Assembly: GCA_030549775.1 (NCBI GenBank)
Contig: CM060172.1
Span: 55,789,942-55,853,941 of the forward strand
Reading direction: 5' to 3'
Length of the DNA stretch: 64,000 bases
From: Tamarix chinensis
Lineage: Eukaryota > Streptophyta > Magnoliopsida > Caryophyllales > Tamaricaceae
Each line of letters begins with the position of its first letter. The first letter of the stretch is position 1. Under the pieces are notes generated by a model. That model did no database searches and was not told where the DNA came from. It saw only the letters and a program-made list of their open reading frames with translations. Made by a program: the position numbers and the translations under genes. Below, one piece after another: positions 45,561-57,310 of this stretch.

Positions 45561-46731
45561 TTTACCTAATTTTTTATAAAAAAATATATGAATATGGATC
45601 TCTATTTATAAAGAATTTTTTTAAAATATTATGGTATAATATATATTTTTAATAAACCAAAAAAATAAAAAAAAAATAAAAAAAAAAAGAAAAGAAAGTA
45701 GTGCCGTAGCACCGCAGGTTGCACGGTACTAGACTATGCAACATGTTAAAAAATTATATATTTAATAATGAAAACTAATTAATATGCATTAAAATTATGG
45801 GACATGAGTTTTATTTCATGCTTAGGTTGTTAGAATTTGCCATGTGATAAAGAAGCGTATAGCCAGTAGGAAAGGACCAGCAGCCTCGTCGAAATAGTTG
45901 ACCAATCCGACTCACAGATACATACCGATTTCTGACGTTTTTAACTTGTCTCCCTCCAAATTGGTAAAATATGGAAAAATGTTAAGAAAATTATTGCCTT
46001 TTCCTTTGCCTTTCAGACAAACCACAAATCTTCATCCACTATTTCCAGTCGCCCAAATTTTGTCTTCAATAAATCACACTTTTAACTTATATATATATGA
46101 TGCAATTGTATAAAGCATAAAATTATTGCACAATTCACAAATCACAATGTTAACCCGCTTTTAGGCAATAATGAAATATATTTCAGTATTTTTATATAAT
46201 TTCTATAAAAAAAATCAAGTCAGGTTTAGAGTACATAAAAATTTAATTAAAGGGTGTGGTTTATGCTGAATTGATAACTTTTGTTGGTCAATGAGGAATC
46301 CACTAATCCTCAAGAATGACCATTGTTTACTTTCAAATCTGTTTTTTTTTTTGGATTAAGAGGATACATTAATTATATCACTTGAAAGACATTTATTGTT
46401 TATGAGCATATGTGTCATGCGAGTTAAATATCATTGAATAAATTAATATTTATAAATTATTCTTATAAAAAATAAATATATTTTAACTTACCTTGAACAA
46501 ATTACTGAGTATAAATTGGGGCTCCAACTAAGAAGTTAGTGCAAGGAGGGAAAGAAAATAAAAGAAATAGAATATTTTATGTCATGATATGCGTATCCTA
46601 TATAGAATCATGATAAGAACTTATATATAGAACACAAAACAGCGTGGTGAAGTCTTGAATCATGTGGTGACTTGTAAGTTACGTGCAAGTAATAGATCAA
46701 TCAATGTTTGTTATGATGATAATAATTTCAC

Positions 46732-46995
46732 GGCACATTTTGGGGACGGGGACTCCATTCCATCCCCGAATCCGATAAACAAAATCATCATCGAACTCCT
46801 CCCGATCCCCCATTTTTTTTAATTGGAAAATCCTTGACCTGATTTTCGTGGGGATCAAATCTCTTTTTCTGGCCCGATTCCCAAACTATTCTCTATCCCC
46901 GATTTATTCTATGACTTTAAAATCCGACCCTACCTCCGATAACCGGTCTTATTTTTTTTACAATATATTTTAATTTATATTCTATATAAAAAAAT
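46732..46995. mobile_element. Truncated TAGGGATG-type MITE, block A
   Basis: Left half only: CATTTTGGGGACGGGGACTC, then CCCGA-rich sequence up to an AT palindrome. It corresponds to 58465-58960 and to the complete copy at 52757-53195. The right half is replaced by unrelated sequence. Confidence 0.65.
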
Positions 46996-48149
46996 TATAT
47001 AGAATATAAATTTATATTAATAAGGATTCCATTATATTAATAATAAGTCTTGAAGCTAGCTACGTCGTTTTCCTTGATTTGAATAGCAGAGTAGTACTAC
47101 ATACACTAGTAGTAATTAATAAGGAAGTCAAAATAGCAATTAATTACCAACTATATGCACACAAATACAAATAGTTATATATATACACACACACACACTC
47201 ATCTTTATTACTAATATATAATTTTTTTTCAAATAAAAAAATATTTTATCATTAAATTTTTACATATAAAATTTATTTAAAAAAAAAGCAAAATTTTATT
47301 TTTATTTTTATTCTTATTTTTTTAATTATATACTTATCAAAAGTCTAGATAATAAGATCATTGTATGAACCAACCTGAATCCAACCTCACTCGCTTAATT
47401 ACCGGCTCTAGTTACACAACTATTCCTGAGCATTCAATACATCATTTGATTACTACTTTCACTAATCATTTTAACACTTGCGAATATGTTGAGAAAAATT
47501 TTGTACTCGTCATCATTATCACAAGAAGCTAAAGTCCATACACTTTTGATTTATTCTCTTATGGATAGATTGAATTCTAACTAACTATCCCAACTTACTA
47601 CCTTCTTATATTGAGAATTATCTTATAATAATCAAATCTCACAATTTTGTACTTTGAACTCAAGAATTAGGGAGTCTAGTATTCTATAGGACTTGAATAA
47701 TGTTGCTCTTGAGTTGGAGAGAAAATAGTTAAATGTGTAAATTATCTTGAAGAAATCTTCAAGTAAATGTGGTCTCTTGAATTTAAAATTAAATTATCAT
47801 TACTAACACATATATAAAGAGAGAATCCAAATCTAAAATGAAATATTGTTTGGTAGTAGAGTGAATGAATTTTTATTCCTTGAACCACTATAAATTATCT
47901 TACAAATTTTAATAAGTGATTACTACTTGAAATACCCTTTTCATCTTCTTTCTGGATATTCCATTTCTTTTACCATGGAAGAAATTTGACCTGGATTTTT
48001 TTTTATTTCTTAATCTTAGATTTAAATTGGTGATCATTGTGATATATAATGAGCATTTAGCCCATGACAAGTTTGTTTGGTAAGTGTGCCTATATGATAT
48101 TCCTTTCACTAAAACTCAATCGCAATTATGAAAGGAAAAAAAGGGGAAA
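46996..48149. other. Gene-free AT-rich stretch
   Basis: Holds an (AC)n run (about 47188-47199) and the 230-base repeat shared with 60721-60945 (47338-47565). Otherwise nothing recognised; reading frames are short and unconvincing. Confidence 0.6.
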
Positions 48150-48300
48150 CTAATCCTTCCAAAATTAGCCTAGCTAGTTGGTTGAGATCTCTTGTTTTAG
48201 ATGTGGACTGAACCCTCTTGCAAGGTTCTAAGTTTGATCTTGCTACAAATACTATTTGGCAATTTGAGACTCACAATAACATAACCATTCTTCTCGACCT
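48150..48300 (+). mobile_element. Possible tRNA-derived SINE head
   Basis: TTAGCCTAGCTAGTTGG (about 48165-48181) resembles a Pol III A box. AGTTTGATCTT about 50 bases later (48231-48241) resembles a B box. That spacing fits tRNA-derived plant SINEs. No poly(A)/poly(T) tail or target duplication was located. Weak evidence. Confidence 0.25.
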
Positions 48301-48741
48301 CAAATTCCAAAGTGCATCCATTTTTTACTAAGCATACATCACGAGCTTATATGGACCACAAAAATGAATTATCCATGTGTTCCTAGCGTAATCATCTTAA
48401 AAGGGCACTAATTTTACCCAAAAGTTAGTACATGAGTTAAAGGCTTGAATCATCCATATAAGTTATCTAAAAATCCCTCAAAAACCAATGTGGGATGAAT
48501 TAGATTATTATAGATGCAAATAACTTTGAATTAGGGGCATACTCTTTCTATAATTGCACAAGAGATTACATAGAGTGTATTTGCTAGTGCATTTTGGTGG
48601 CTCACAACCAATTCTCACCACAAAACTTATGCTTTCAATGTTTGGTATATATAAAAGATAGTGAAACCTTGTTAGATTTCCAAATTTTGTTAATATATTT
48701 TAGTTTTGTAAAATGATTATTATCATTTTATAAATAAAGCA

Positions 48742-48746
<5 letters not shown>

Positions 48747-48814
<68 letters not shown>
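48747..48814. repeat. (AT)n microsatellite, about 34 units
   Basis: Pure AT run ending about 20 bases before block B begins, so it marks the duplication breakpoint. Confidence 0.95.
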
Positions 48815-48817
<3 letters not shown>

Positions 48818-48939
48818 CTCTTAGTGTGGTCCATATTATTGGTTCACTATTTTATTGGTTAAATTAATAATTTTGATTGATCAAATAAGTAATCTATATT
48901 ATGTTAAGAAATGTAATATATATATATATATAAAGAAGA

Positions 48940-48944
48940 TTAAG
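48940..48944. repeat. Solo-LTR target duplication, left (TTAAG)
   Basis: TTAAG, repeated at 54452-54456. Block A has a single TTAAG at the corresponding site (about 42589-42593). Confidence 0.9.
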
Positions 48945-49224
48945 TGAAATACCCCAAAACCCTAATTTAGAAATTATGGCCAAATAAGGATTTATTAGAA
49001 AAATTAATTAAATAAATTATTTATTAAAATAACAGAAATTTATTTAGGTAAATCAAGAGGAAAATAATAAATAATTTAATTAGGAAAAATTAGGGTGTTT
49101 TGCTATTTAAAATGGAAGTTAATAAAAATTTATTCAAAATAGCCAAAATTAATCTAAAAAGGAATTTAATAATTATTTTTTTCTAAATATTATTAATTTA
49201 AATATTCAAAAATACCAAATGTCC

Positions 49225-50430
49225 AAAATACCCCAACCCATCTATTTCATTTTTCTTCTTTCTTTTCCTTATTCTTTCTTTTCTCTCCTTCTCCTTTCTT
49301 CTTTTTTTTCCCACCTTCCCGATTGGGCTAACCTTTGTGGCCCAAGACACCCCATTCCTTTCTTCTTCTTCTTCAGCGTGGCCTAGGCCCACACGCCGCA
49401 CTGTCCTTCTCTCCTTGCCTGTCGCCCAGCCAGTCAGCCTTCTTCTTTTTCTTTCCTTTTCTTCCCGAAGCACACAGTCCACTCTCTTTTCCCCTTCCCT
49501 CTTCCTTCTTCTTCCCTAGCCCTGCGACCTGTACCCTGACCCTGTAGCCATTCTTCCACCGGCCACCACTGCACGCTGTCCTACCTTATTTCCCTCTCTC
49601 CCCCATTGTTTTCTTTCCTCTTTTCGACCCAACCAACCTTCTCCCTCCTCACGCACACCTGCCCCCTTTCCCTTCTATTCCTCGACCACCCACTCCCTAC
49701 CATGGCAGAGACTGCACCGCCTACCACTGTCGTCCGATGGTCCTGCCTCACCTGCCTCCTCTTGTCCTCTTCCTCCTCCGTCCTTTTCCCCTCCATTTGG
49801 CCTATAAATACCCCATAAACAGCCCCAAATTCTGATTCTTTTCGCAGCCCAAAAAATCCCGTCCTTTGCACCATAACCAGATCAGACGATCACCCCGTCG
49901 TCTCCGCCTAGCGCCGCTACCCGATCCACCCACAGAAATGCCCCATACATCACCCTCTACCTAACTACACCTTCCTCCACCCTCGATTTTCCCTACACGA
50001 GCCACCCCGACCGTGCAAAGTCCCCCTCCCGATCAGCCCCACATCGACCACCGACGCCCTTCGCACCACCGCCCACCGCTGATTCTACCACAACAACCAC
50101 CCTCTCTACCCTCTAAAACCATCAGGGGAGCTTCATCTACCTCCCCACACCTTCCTTTTTCCCTGCTACCCTCTCCTTCTCCCTTCTCCTCCCTCCACCA
50201 CCTTTGGCCACCACACCCGCCACCGTGTGCCACCCCCTTTGGCTGCACCACTACCTTCATTCCAACCCTCTCCACCTGAGGCAACCACCACCACCTCAAT
50301 CACCCCTCACTCCCTCTCTTCTATCCTAGGCAACCAACTATCCACCTCTCTTCTCCCTCTAACGCCGCCGCCGCCGGTGATGCCACCGTCCCTAGGTGGA
50401 GCTCTAAGCTCCCCAACCCCTAAACCTTTT
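49225..50430 (+). repeat. Pyrimidine-rich tract of LTR-G
   Basis: Strongly C/T-biased on the plus strand (TTCTTTCTTTTCC, CCTCCTCC, later CCACC-rich). Equivalent tracts on the minus strand occur in the copies at 1-250, 2300-2515 and 63780-64000. The proline/serine/leucine-rich frames here follow from composition and are not taken as genes. Confidence 0.8.
49803..49810 (+). promoter_or_regulatory. Candidate LTR promoter TATA box
   Basis: TATAAATA in GGCCTATAAATACCCC, the best TATA context in this LTR. If used, transcription would start around 49835, making U3 about 890 bases and R plus U5 about 4.6 kb. Copy a has TTTAAATATCG at about 20-30 (minus strand) in a similar place. Confidence 0.45.
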
Positions 50431-50439
50431 TTATACAAG

Positions 50440-50524
50440 TGTTAGTAATTTTTAGTAGTATTAATAGTATTATTCTTAATAATAATATTATTATTATTAT
50501 CATTATTATTATCATTACCATTAC

Positions 50525-50563
<39 letters not shown>

Positions 50564-50796
50564 GTTATCATCATTATTATTATTTAACCTAACTTCAGAA
50601 ATATTTCTAACTAATGTTATTATTATTAATGGTCTACAACTTTAGTATTATTATTATTATTATTATCATTATTTTTCTTACTATTACTATTAATGCTAAC
50701 TTTGGCCCATTATCACTTTTATTAGTAGTGTAAATATTTGAACCCTTATATTACTATTACCATTTCAATTATTATTATTATTATTATTATGGTTAA

Positions 50797-50840
<44 letters not shown>

Positions 50841-50984
50841 CTACTATTACTATTATTATTATCATTATTTTTATTTCCATCCCCAGTACTACACTTGACC
50901 ATATTATCACTAAGGCTACTACTATTACGATTATTAAGACCTTTGTTGGCATTATTCCTAAGATTAGAACTATTATTAGTATTT

Positions 50985-51068
<84 letters not shown>

Positions 51069-51240
51069 TTAGTATTATTAATAATATTAAAGCTATTATC
51101 TTTAATAATATGAATATTGCTATTAATACTTTAACATGAACCAATGTACCTCCTAAGACCTATTTTGATTAATAGTACCAGGATTAGCTACTTTAAAAAA
51201 TAATAACCCTACTTTTATAAACCAGCTATTACTATTATTA
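50440..51240 (+). repeat. (TTA)n/(ACT)n trinucleotide tract of LTR-G
   Basis: ATT/TTA runs at about 50517-50562, 50645-50670 and 50766-50830, and a pure (ACT)28 at 50984-51068. The long isoleucine- or threonine-rich frames on both strands are repeat artefacts. Confidence 0.95.
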
Positions 51241-51264
51241 ACCCATAGTATTTCCATCTTATAG

Positions 51265-51326
51265 GTGAATCAAGTCAAAACCCTAAGGAGGCGTAGGAGC
51301 GTGCTCCAAGTCCGGTGTCGTATTAG
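51265..51326 (+). other. Conserved exon-like island of LTR-G (62 bp)
   Basis: Preceded by TTTCCATCTTATAG (acceptor-like) and followed by GTAAGGATATGG (donor-like). Counterparts are 1431-1492 (62 bases, minus) and 63574-63638 (65 bases, minus), also bracketed by TAG and GTAA. The core AGGCGTAGGAGCGTGCTCC is conserved while neighbouring sequence is not. The first frame reads RRRRSVL in two copies and RYRSVL in the third. It could be an exon of a spliced LTR transcript. Confidence 0.45.
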
Positions 51327-52689
51327 GTAAGGATATGGTTAAGGCTTTTTATATGTAAGAATGGTGCTATGTGTGTTGGATTGATGGGTGTGCTTTATAT
51401 TTTATATTATCATGTTCTTGTGGCACAACTTGCTAAGCATGGAGTTAAGGTAAGTTGCATGTGTTTATGATATGTGTGATGTGATGTTATTACTTGTACT
51501 TGAATTTTGGTTATGTAATACTACCCCTTATGACATGCATGATAGGAGGTCCTAAGTAGTATGATGTAGTTGTGAGAGAAATGGAGAAGAATGAGGAAAG
51601 TGAGTTGACTAGAAAATGGTAATGATTGCCTAATTATCTTATGACCTATGGGTGGATAATACAAGGAATAATAGGGATGAAATTAAGGGAATGGATATGG
51701 GAAGTCTAGGGTTTGCATGAGATGGTTAGACTTTGCATGGGGATGACTTTTATGTGGGAAAGGTTGATTTGAGGATCGAGTAAGGTACATGAAGAATTGT
51801 TAGGGTGATTGGAGTCCATATGTGAAAAATAGTACATGGGTTGATGTAAGGATGCATGAGATATTTGACTAGGGTTTTGGGAGGAAACCTTAAGTGAGAG
51901 AAATGTGTAAGGGAGGAAAGATTAATGGAAATGGTTAGAATGAGGATAAAATATGGAAGGGGTGTCACATGGAGGAAAAGTGAGTCAAGTGAGAAGAATG
52001 TAATTGGGTGTTGAGTGAGTGGCATAAAGAAAAGGAGAAGTACTAGAGTTTCAGGGAGCTAACTATGGTTTTGGTGATCATGTATGGGAGTTGGATAGCG
52101 AGATTGTAATGTCAAGTGTGGGTCGAGAGAAGTGATGGCTTTGGGAATAACAAAGAGTTTTTGGTTCATGGTGAGTGGGAAAAAGATGGGAATTCTCGGG
52201 GATCATGGGTTGTGTTGGATATGTGTCATGTGGAAGAGGTGGAGATATGTAAGAGTGATGAATGAACAACATCGTATTGGGAAAGAGAGGTGCTAGAGTT
52301 TTGGGATGGCCAACCAAGGTTTCATGGCCATATGTATTATATGGGAAGTAAAATGTGGTGCTTGGGGATGAACCGAATGAGGTGATAAATTGGAGGAGGA
52401 TGAGTTGTATGATATAGAGGTAGGTTGGGGTTTTCCCAGAAGAAAACCCTAGAGAGTGATATTGAGTTGTTTCAAAAATACTGAAAGTGGGCCTCAGAGT
52501 TGAGTATTCATGGAAATGAGGAAAGAGTGGGAAAGGATATTGGATGTACTAGAAGAAGTAAAATTCCTAAGATATGGGACAAGATTGTTAGGAAATCGAG
52601 TGGGTCGTGCATGTCTAGTCGGGGTTGTGTGTGGAATAAGATACAATAGAACACTAAGCACTTAAAGTGAAAGATTATCGAGCTAGGGC

Positions 52690-53760
52690 CCAGTGAGGTT
52701 ATATATTCTACAGTCCACCAGCTATAATAGTGGTCAGGTGCGTTTTTCCCTACTAATAGGGATGGAAACGGGGCAGGTCGGGGACGGGGACGGGGACCCC
52801 ATCCCCATCCCCGAACCCGACCCGATCCTCATTATTTTTTTATCGGAGATTCCCGACCCGATCCCCGCGGGGATCAAATCCCCGAACCCCGACTTTATAC
52901 CCGATCCTCGATCCCATCCCCGATCCTCAAACTAATTTTTTATATTATATTTTAATTTATATTCTATAAAAAAATTATATATATATATATATAATTATAT
53001 AAAAATATATATAAAAAAATTTCGGGGCGGGTTCGGGGATGGGGACCCCAAACCCGTCCCCGCCCCGTCCCCCAAAAAATCCCCATTAAGAATCCCCGAA
53101 CCCAAACTCGATCCCCGAATTCTCTCCCCGAACCCGAACCCGAACGGGGAATCCCCGACGGGCCCCCGAACCCGTGGGGAAAATTGTCATCCCTACCTAC
53201 TGAGTGACTTTTCGGTCCACAACTATAATAGTGGTCAGGAGCATTTTGCCCTAGCGAGTGTTTTCGGTCCACCGGCTATAATAGTGGGAGATTTCGAGAT
53301 CGATAAACCAAATATTGTATGGTAATAACTCTTGGGAATATACTAATTACTTACAGTGGAACACCTCGTGAGTTGGGGCCAGTGAGGATATATTTTTCAG
53401 TCCACCGGCAATAATAGTGGTCAGGTTTGTTCTTTCTTATGGAGTGTTTTCAGTCCACCGACTATAATAGTGGGGTTCCTGTACTCACGTGGAATTAATA
53501 TGAGAAATGTGTGAAACATAAGTATAAGTTATGGAAATATACTAATTATTTATAGTGAAACACCTTGCGAGTCGGGGCTAGTGAGGTTATATATATATTT
53601 TCCGGTTCACCGGCAATATTAGTGGACAGGTGCGTGTTACCTTGCCGAGTGATTCTGGTTCACCAGTTATAATAGTGTTCAGATGTGTTTTTCCCTGTGG
53701 AGTGTTTTCGGTCCACCGACTATAATAGTGGGATTCCCATACTCTCATGGAGTTAATATA
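52690..53760 (+). repeat. Array of CCAC...GTGG motifs in LTR-G
   Basis: Eight copies of a motif close to CCACCGGCTATAATAGTGG, often followed by TCAGG, at about 52715, 53217, 53268, 53400, 53454, 53607, 53660 and 53712. Each is preceded by CGGT or CAGT and has short inverted ends (CCAC/GTGG). Copies b (680-810) and d (62010-62360) carry the same motif. Confidence 0.85.
52757..53195. mobile_element. Complete hAT-type MITE, TAGGGATG family (439 bp)
   Basis: Ends TAGGGATG and CATCCCTA. 8-bp target duplication CCTACTAA (52749-52756) and CCTACTGA (53196-53203), 7 of 8 identical. Interior is GC-rich with many CCCGA/TCGGG repeats around an AT core, no coding capacity. Such TAGGGATGGCA-type elements are widespread in plants. 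It is inserted into the motif array of the solo LTR. Confidence 0.85.
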
Positions 53761-54451
53761 AAAGAGGTGTACGATAAATTATTAATATAAGTTCGTCCTG
53801 ATCTTGTAAATTTGAATTATTACCTTGTACGCCTTACATGTTTATCTTCTTGCACGACCTTAATTGTGTGCTTCTTGCTGGTCTTACCCATATGGTTACC
53901 TTACTCGGTACGTAGTATACTGACCACCCGTTTCATGGGTGCTACTCATTCCCATGAGCAGAGGGCCCACATGAGTTTGTGTAGGTAGGAGATGCTATAT
54001 TCGATGCTTACGACACTTATGAGGCATTGGGTGGGACTGAGAGTTGAGCCTGGACTTGGCTTGGGGATTGAGAGTGACCTGGACGGATTCTATCTTCATT
54101 TCATTTTACTTTGTATCGTCTTATTTTAGTCCTGTTTTATCGTACTCTACTTTCTGTTCCTTTAGGAACTTAAATCATGTACTCCTTTGGATTGTAAACC
54201 TTTTTACGCGTACTCTGATTTTCATATTATGAACTTTTTGGTTCTTTTATGAATTTTTTCTTTAAGCATTGACTCATGTTTTACGATAATCTTCTTCAAC
54301 CTTAGCACTTGGCACTGGAACGGTAGGAGTGAACCGGTCTGGTACCAAGTATGGCAGTAATATCCCAATGAATTTGCCGTTTTGATACTCTGCTCCCATT
54401 AAACCTTTTTATTAAATGAAATTTTTCAGTAGTGAATTTTGGGGTGTTACA

Positions 54452-54456
54452 TTAAG
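54452..54456. repeat. Solo-LTR target duplication, right (TTAAG)
   Basis: Exact copy of 48940-48944. Block B resumes here. Confidence 0.9.
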
Positions 54457-56480
54457 TTATTCCTAATTTTAGCATGCTCTAAAATGGTTCACCAATTTTC
54501 TACTGATTTGGCTTGTTCTCAACTATTTTTGAATTTTTTGCAATTATTAATCTATTAGAGGGGATCTAACCGATTCATCGGCCGGCTAAGTCTGATCTTT
54601 AAAATATAAATTTTAAGTGCATACGGTAAACAATGTAGGAGGGTTCATGATATAGCAAATAATTTTTTTTTCTTCTTATTCAAAAGTGGCTATTAGCGCA
54701 TCCTATGCAGATTATCATCCTTGATAACAGGCTATTCTCTTTGCTGGGAGTTAAAATTATTCCTTACATATAAGTTAAATTATCTATTCAATTATTATTA
54801 TTTTGAAAAAATCATGGTATAGCAATGAGAGAACTGCAATCATTCATAAGTTTGGAGATAGTATATGTCCAAATTACATAATAATGGCTTTATAATTCTC
54901 CAAACATAAACTTGTAAGTATGTACATGATAGATAGATTTTCAATGTAAAGCTGCATTTTTTATTTTTCCAAGGAATAACTAGTTGTCATAGCAAAGGAC
55001 TTCTAAAAGTGGAGAACATGTCGCATGAGCTGGGTTCACACAAAGCTACATGCATGAGTTCACACTCTACACTCAAATCACTACTAGCTAGTGTATAGTT
55101 TTGAAATCCAAAATTGTCATTGAACATATATGTTCAATGGTTCCCTAGTTTATTTATTAAATTCATGGTTAAGATTGATTGAACTAGTGATATATATTAC
55201 TTTAAAAAATATAAAATATGTAGAAATAAAAGATTAAACTATTTCAAATTCTAACCAGCTTCATACTAGTTTAGTGATATTCAACAGGTTTTGATCGTTC
55301 TCGACCATTTCTAATTTTTTCACAACCATTATAAGCGATCTAAATGGTTTACTGGTTAGACCAATCAGCCTAATACGAAATCTAAAACTAAAATTTTCGA
55401 ATTATATACCGCAAACATTAAGGATGGTTCATGATAAATTATATATATTATTTTTTTTTCAAAGGAGGCTATTAGCTCATCCTATGTAGCTTAGCTTATA
55501 TGTACCAGGCTATTTTCTCTACTAGGATCTAAATTATTCCTTACATATAAGTTAAATTATATACATTCTTTCTTTTGTAAAAAATACCGTGCCTTTAGCA
55601 AGAATTGAACCACCATCATTCACCGTATATTTCCGGATTACATAGTATTGGCTTCTATAATTCTCCAAACATAAAGTTCTATGTATGTACATGATAGATA
55701 AATTTTCAACCTAAGCTGACATAATTTTATTTTTCCACATGCCAACTAGTTATCACACCACACGATTTCTAAAGTGGAGAAGATATCACATGAGGCTAGT
55801 TCACACAAAGCTATATATATGACTGTACACTCTACACTTTACACTCAATTTTGCTAGCTCTAGAACATAGTTTTGAAATATGGATTGATCATCAAACTCA
55901 TATTTTCAATTGTTCACTAGTTTATTAGTTATATTAGTGGTTTGGATCGATTTAATTAGTAATATATATTAGGTAAAAAATTAGAAAATATATAAAACAA
56001 AAATATTAAACCATTTCTAATTCTAACATGCGCTGAATCAGTTCACTAGTTTTCGGCTGGTTTGGTCTTTTCTTGACCATTTTCAAGTTCCTAGAAATCG
56101 TTAGAGACGATCTAACTAGTTCACTTACCAAACCATACAACATAGTTTCATTTTTAAAATTAAAATTCTATACCATATTAGATAAATATTATAGGAAGGT
56201 TTATGATAAGTTGTGTGTAGGGAATAATGATGATGATGATAATGATTTTACCAAAAGTGGCTATTAGCTCATCTTGGGCAGCTTAGCTTCCATGGTACTA
56301 GACTCTCTTTTCCTTACCGAGAGCTAAAATTATTCCTTACATACAAGTGAAATTATCTATTTTTTTCCTTAAAGATCGTGCCCTTAGTAGAGATCAAACA
56401 TCGATGATTCACATATGTCATTAGTTCAGATACCAATTTCTACCGTGCAATATCATGTGACATGTGTCATATCAACATTT
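54457..56480. repeat. 0.8-kb tandem repeats, block B copy
   Basis: Landmark GGCTATTAGC at about 54688, 55468 and 56259, spaced about 780-790 bases, as in 42209-44580. The first unit is split by the solo LTR. Confidence 0.8.
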
Positions 56481-56559
56481 TAACAAATACAAAAAAAGGC
56501 TAAGAAATCACCGTATTCTATTCTTCTTCTCTTTCAAATGAAATTTCATTAGTATTTAA

Positions 56560-57310
56560 GTGATATTTCACCAATATTAAACTCTTATTTCACAATTTGA
56601 ATACTAATCTTTCACCAACCTTAACTTAATATTTTACTGTCATTAAAACTATATTTTAGCACATTTAAGTTGACCTTTCACCACTAAATCATTTATCTTT
56701 CACCACTAATATATTTGTCTTTCACCATTAATGTATTGGATTTTCATCAGTGAATTGATCATTTACCGTCATTTTTGCTTAAAACTAATCTCTTACTACT
56801 AATATACTAATCTTTAATTACTAATGTACTGATTTTTTACTACTAATGTAATGATCTTTTGCTGGCGAGTTGATCTTTCACTATTATTCTACTCAAAACT
56901 AATCTTTTACCATTAGTGCATTGATCTTTCATTCCTAATGTATTTGATATTTAACCGCTAATGTATTTATTTATTTTACTTGTAAATTGATCTTTTAATA
57001 TATTAGTTCTACTTAAAACTGATCTTTCAGCACTAATGTACTAAATTTTCACTAATAATGTATTAATTTTTATCATTAATGTAACAATCTTTTATTAGCG
57101 AATTGATAATTCACATTGTTCTACTTACAACTAATCTTTCACTACTATTGTATTGATCTTTCACTATTAATATACCGATATTTCACCACTAATGTATATA
57201 TTATTTATCAGTAAGTTGATCTTTCATTATTATTTTTCTTAAAACAGATGATTTTTTTTACTATTGCTATGCTTAAAATTATCTTTCACCACTAATGTAT
57301 TGATTTTTTA
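56560..57310. repeat. Degenerate minisatellite, block B
   Basis: Counterpart of 44740-45560 with the same CTAATCTTTCACCACTAATG-like units, but with insertions and deletions of whole units relative to it. Confidence 0.75.

Larger units (their letters stand above)
42498..47565. repeat. Duplicated block A (empty-site copy)
   Basis: Collinear with block B from ATCGGTTCACTATTTTATTG onward. In one stretch of about 90 bases (45840-45932 against 57562 onward) I count five mismatches. It includes two and a half 0.8-kb repeats, the degenerate minisatellite and a truncated MITE. The uninterrupted GATTAAGCTATTCCTAA at 42586 is the counterpart of the LTR insertion site in block B. The last 230 bases (47338-47565) match 60721-60945. 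The two copies differ between those parts. Confidence 0.85.
48945..54451 (+). mobile_element. Complete solo LTR of the LTR-G family (5507 bp)
   Basis: Begins TGAAATACCCCAAAA and ends TTTTGGGGTGTTACA, i.e. TG...CA with short inverted ends. A 5-bp TTAAG duplication flanks it and there is no internal retroviral region, so it is a solo LTR left by LTR-LTR recombination. In order it holds an AT-rich start, a pyrimidine tract, a TATA box, CCACC-rich leader sequence, a trinucleotide tract, a conserved exon-like island, an array of CCAC...GTGG motifs with an inserted MITE, and a T-rich end. LTRs of this size are known mainly from plant Ty3/gypsy groups such as Ogre/Tat, but without internal sequence the lineage is undetermined. 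Confidence 0.9.

Noticed and set aside
45898..46113. 71-aa frame in block A as a small gene
   Set aside because: The collinear sequence in block B does not keep the frame, and no motif is visible.
49198..50445. Several 60-97 aa frames rich in Pro, Ser, Leu or Lys, Arg, Glu
   Set aside because: Composition artefacts of the pyrimidine-rich LTR tract; no conserved motif and no agreement between LTR copies.
50738..51144. Long isoleucine/threonine-rich and valine-rich frames on both strands
   Set aside because: They are translations of (TTA)n and (ACT)n repeats; any frame of such repeats without stops looks open.
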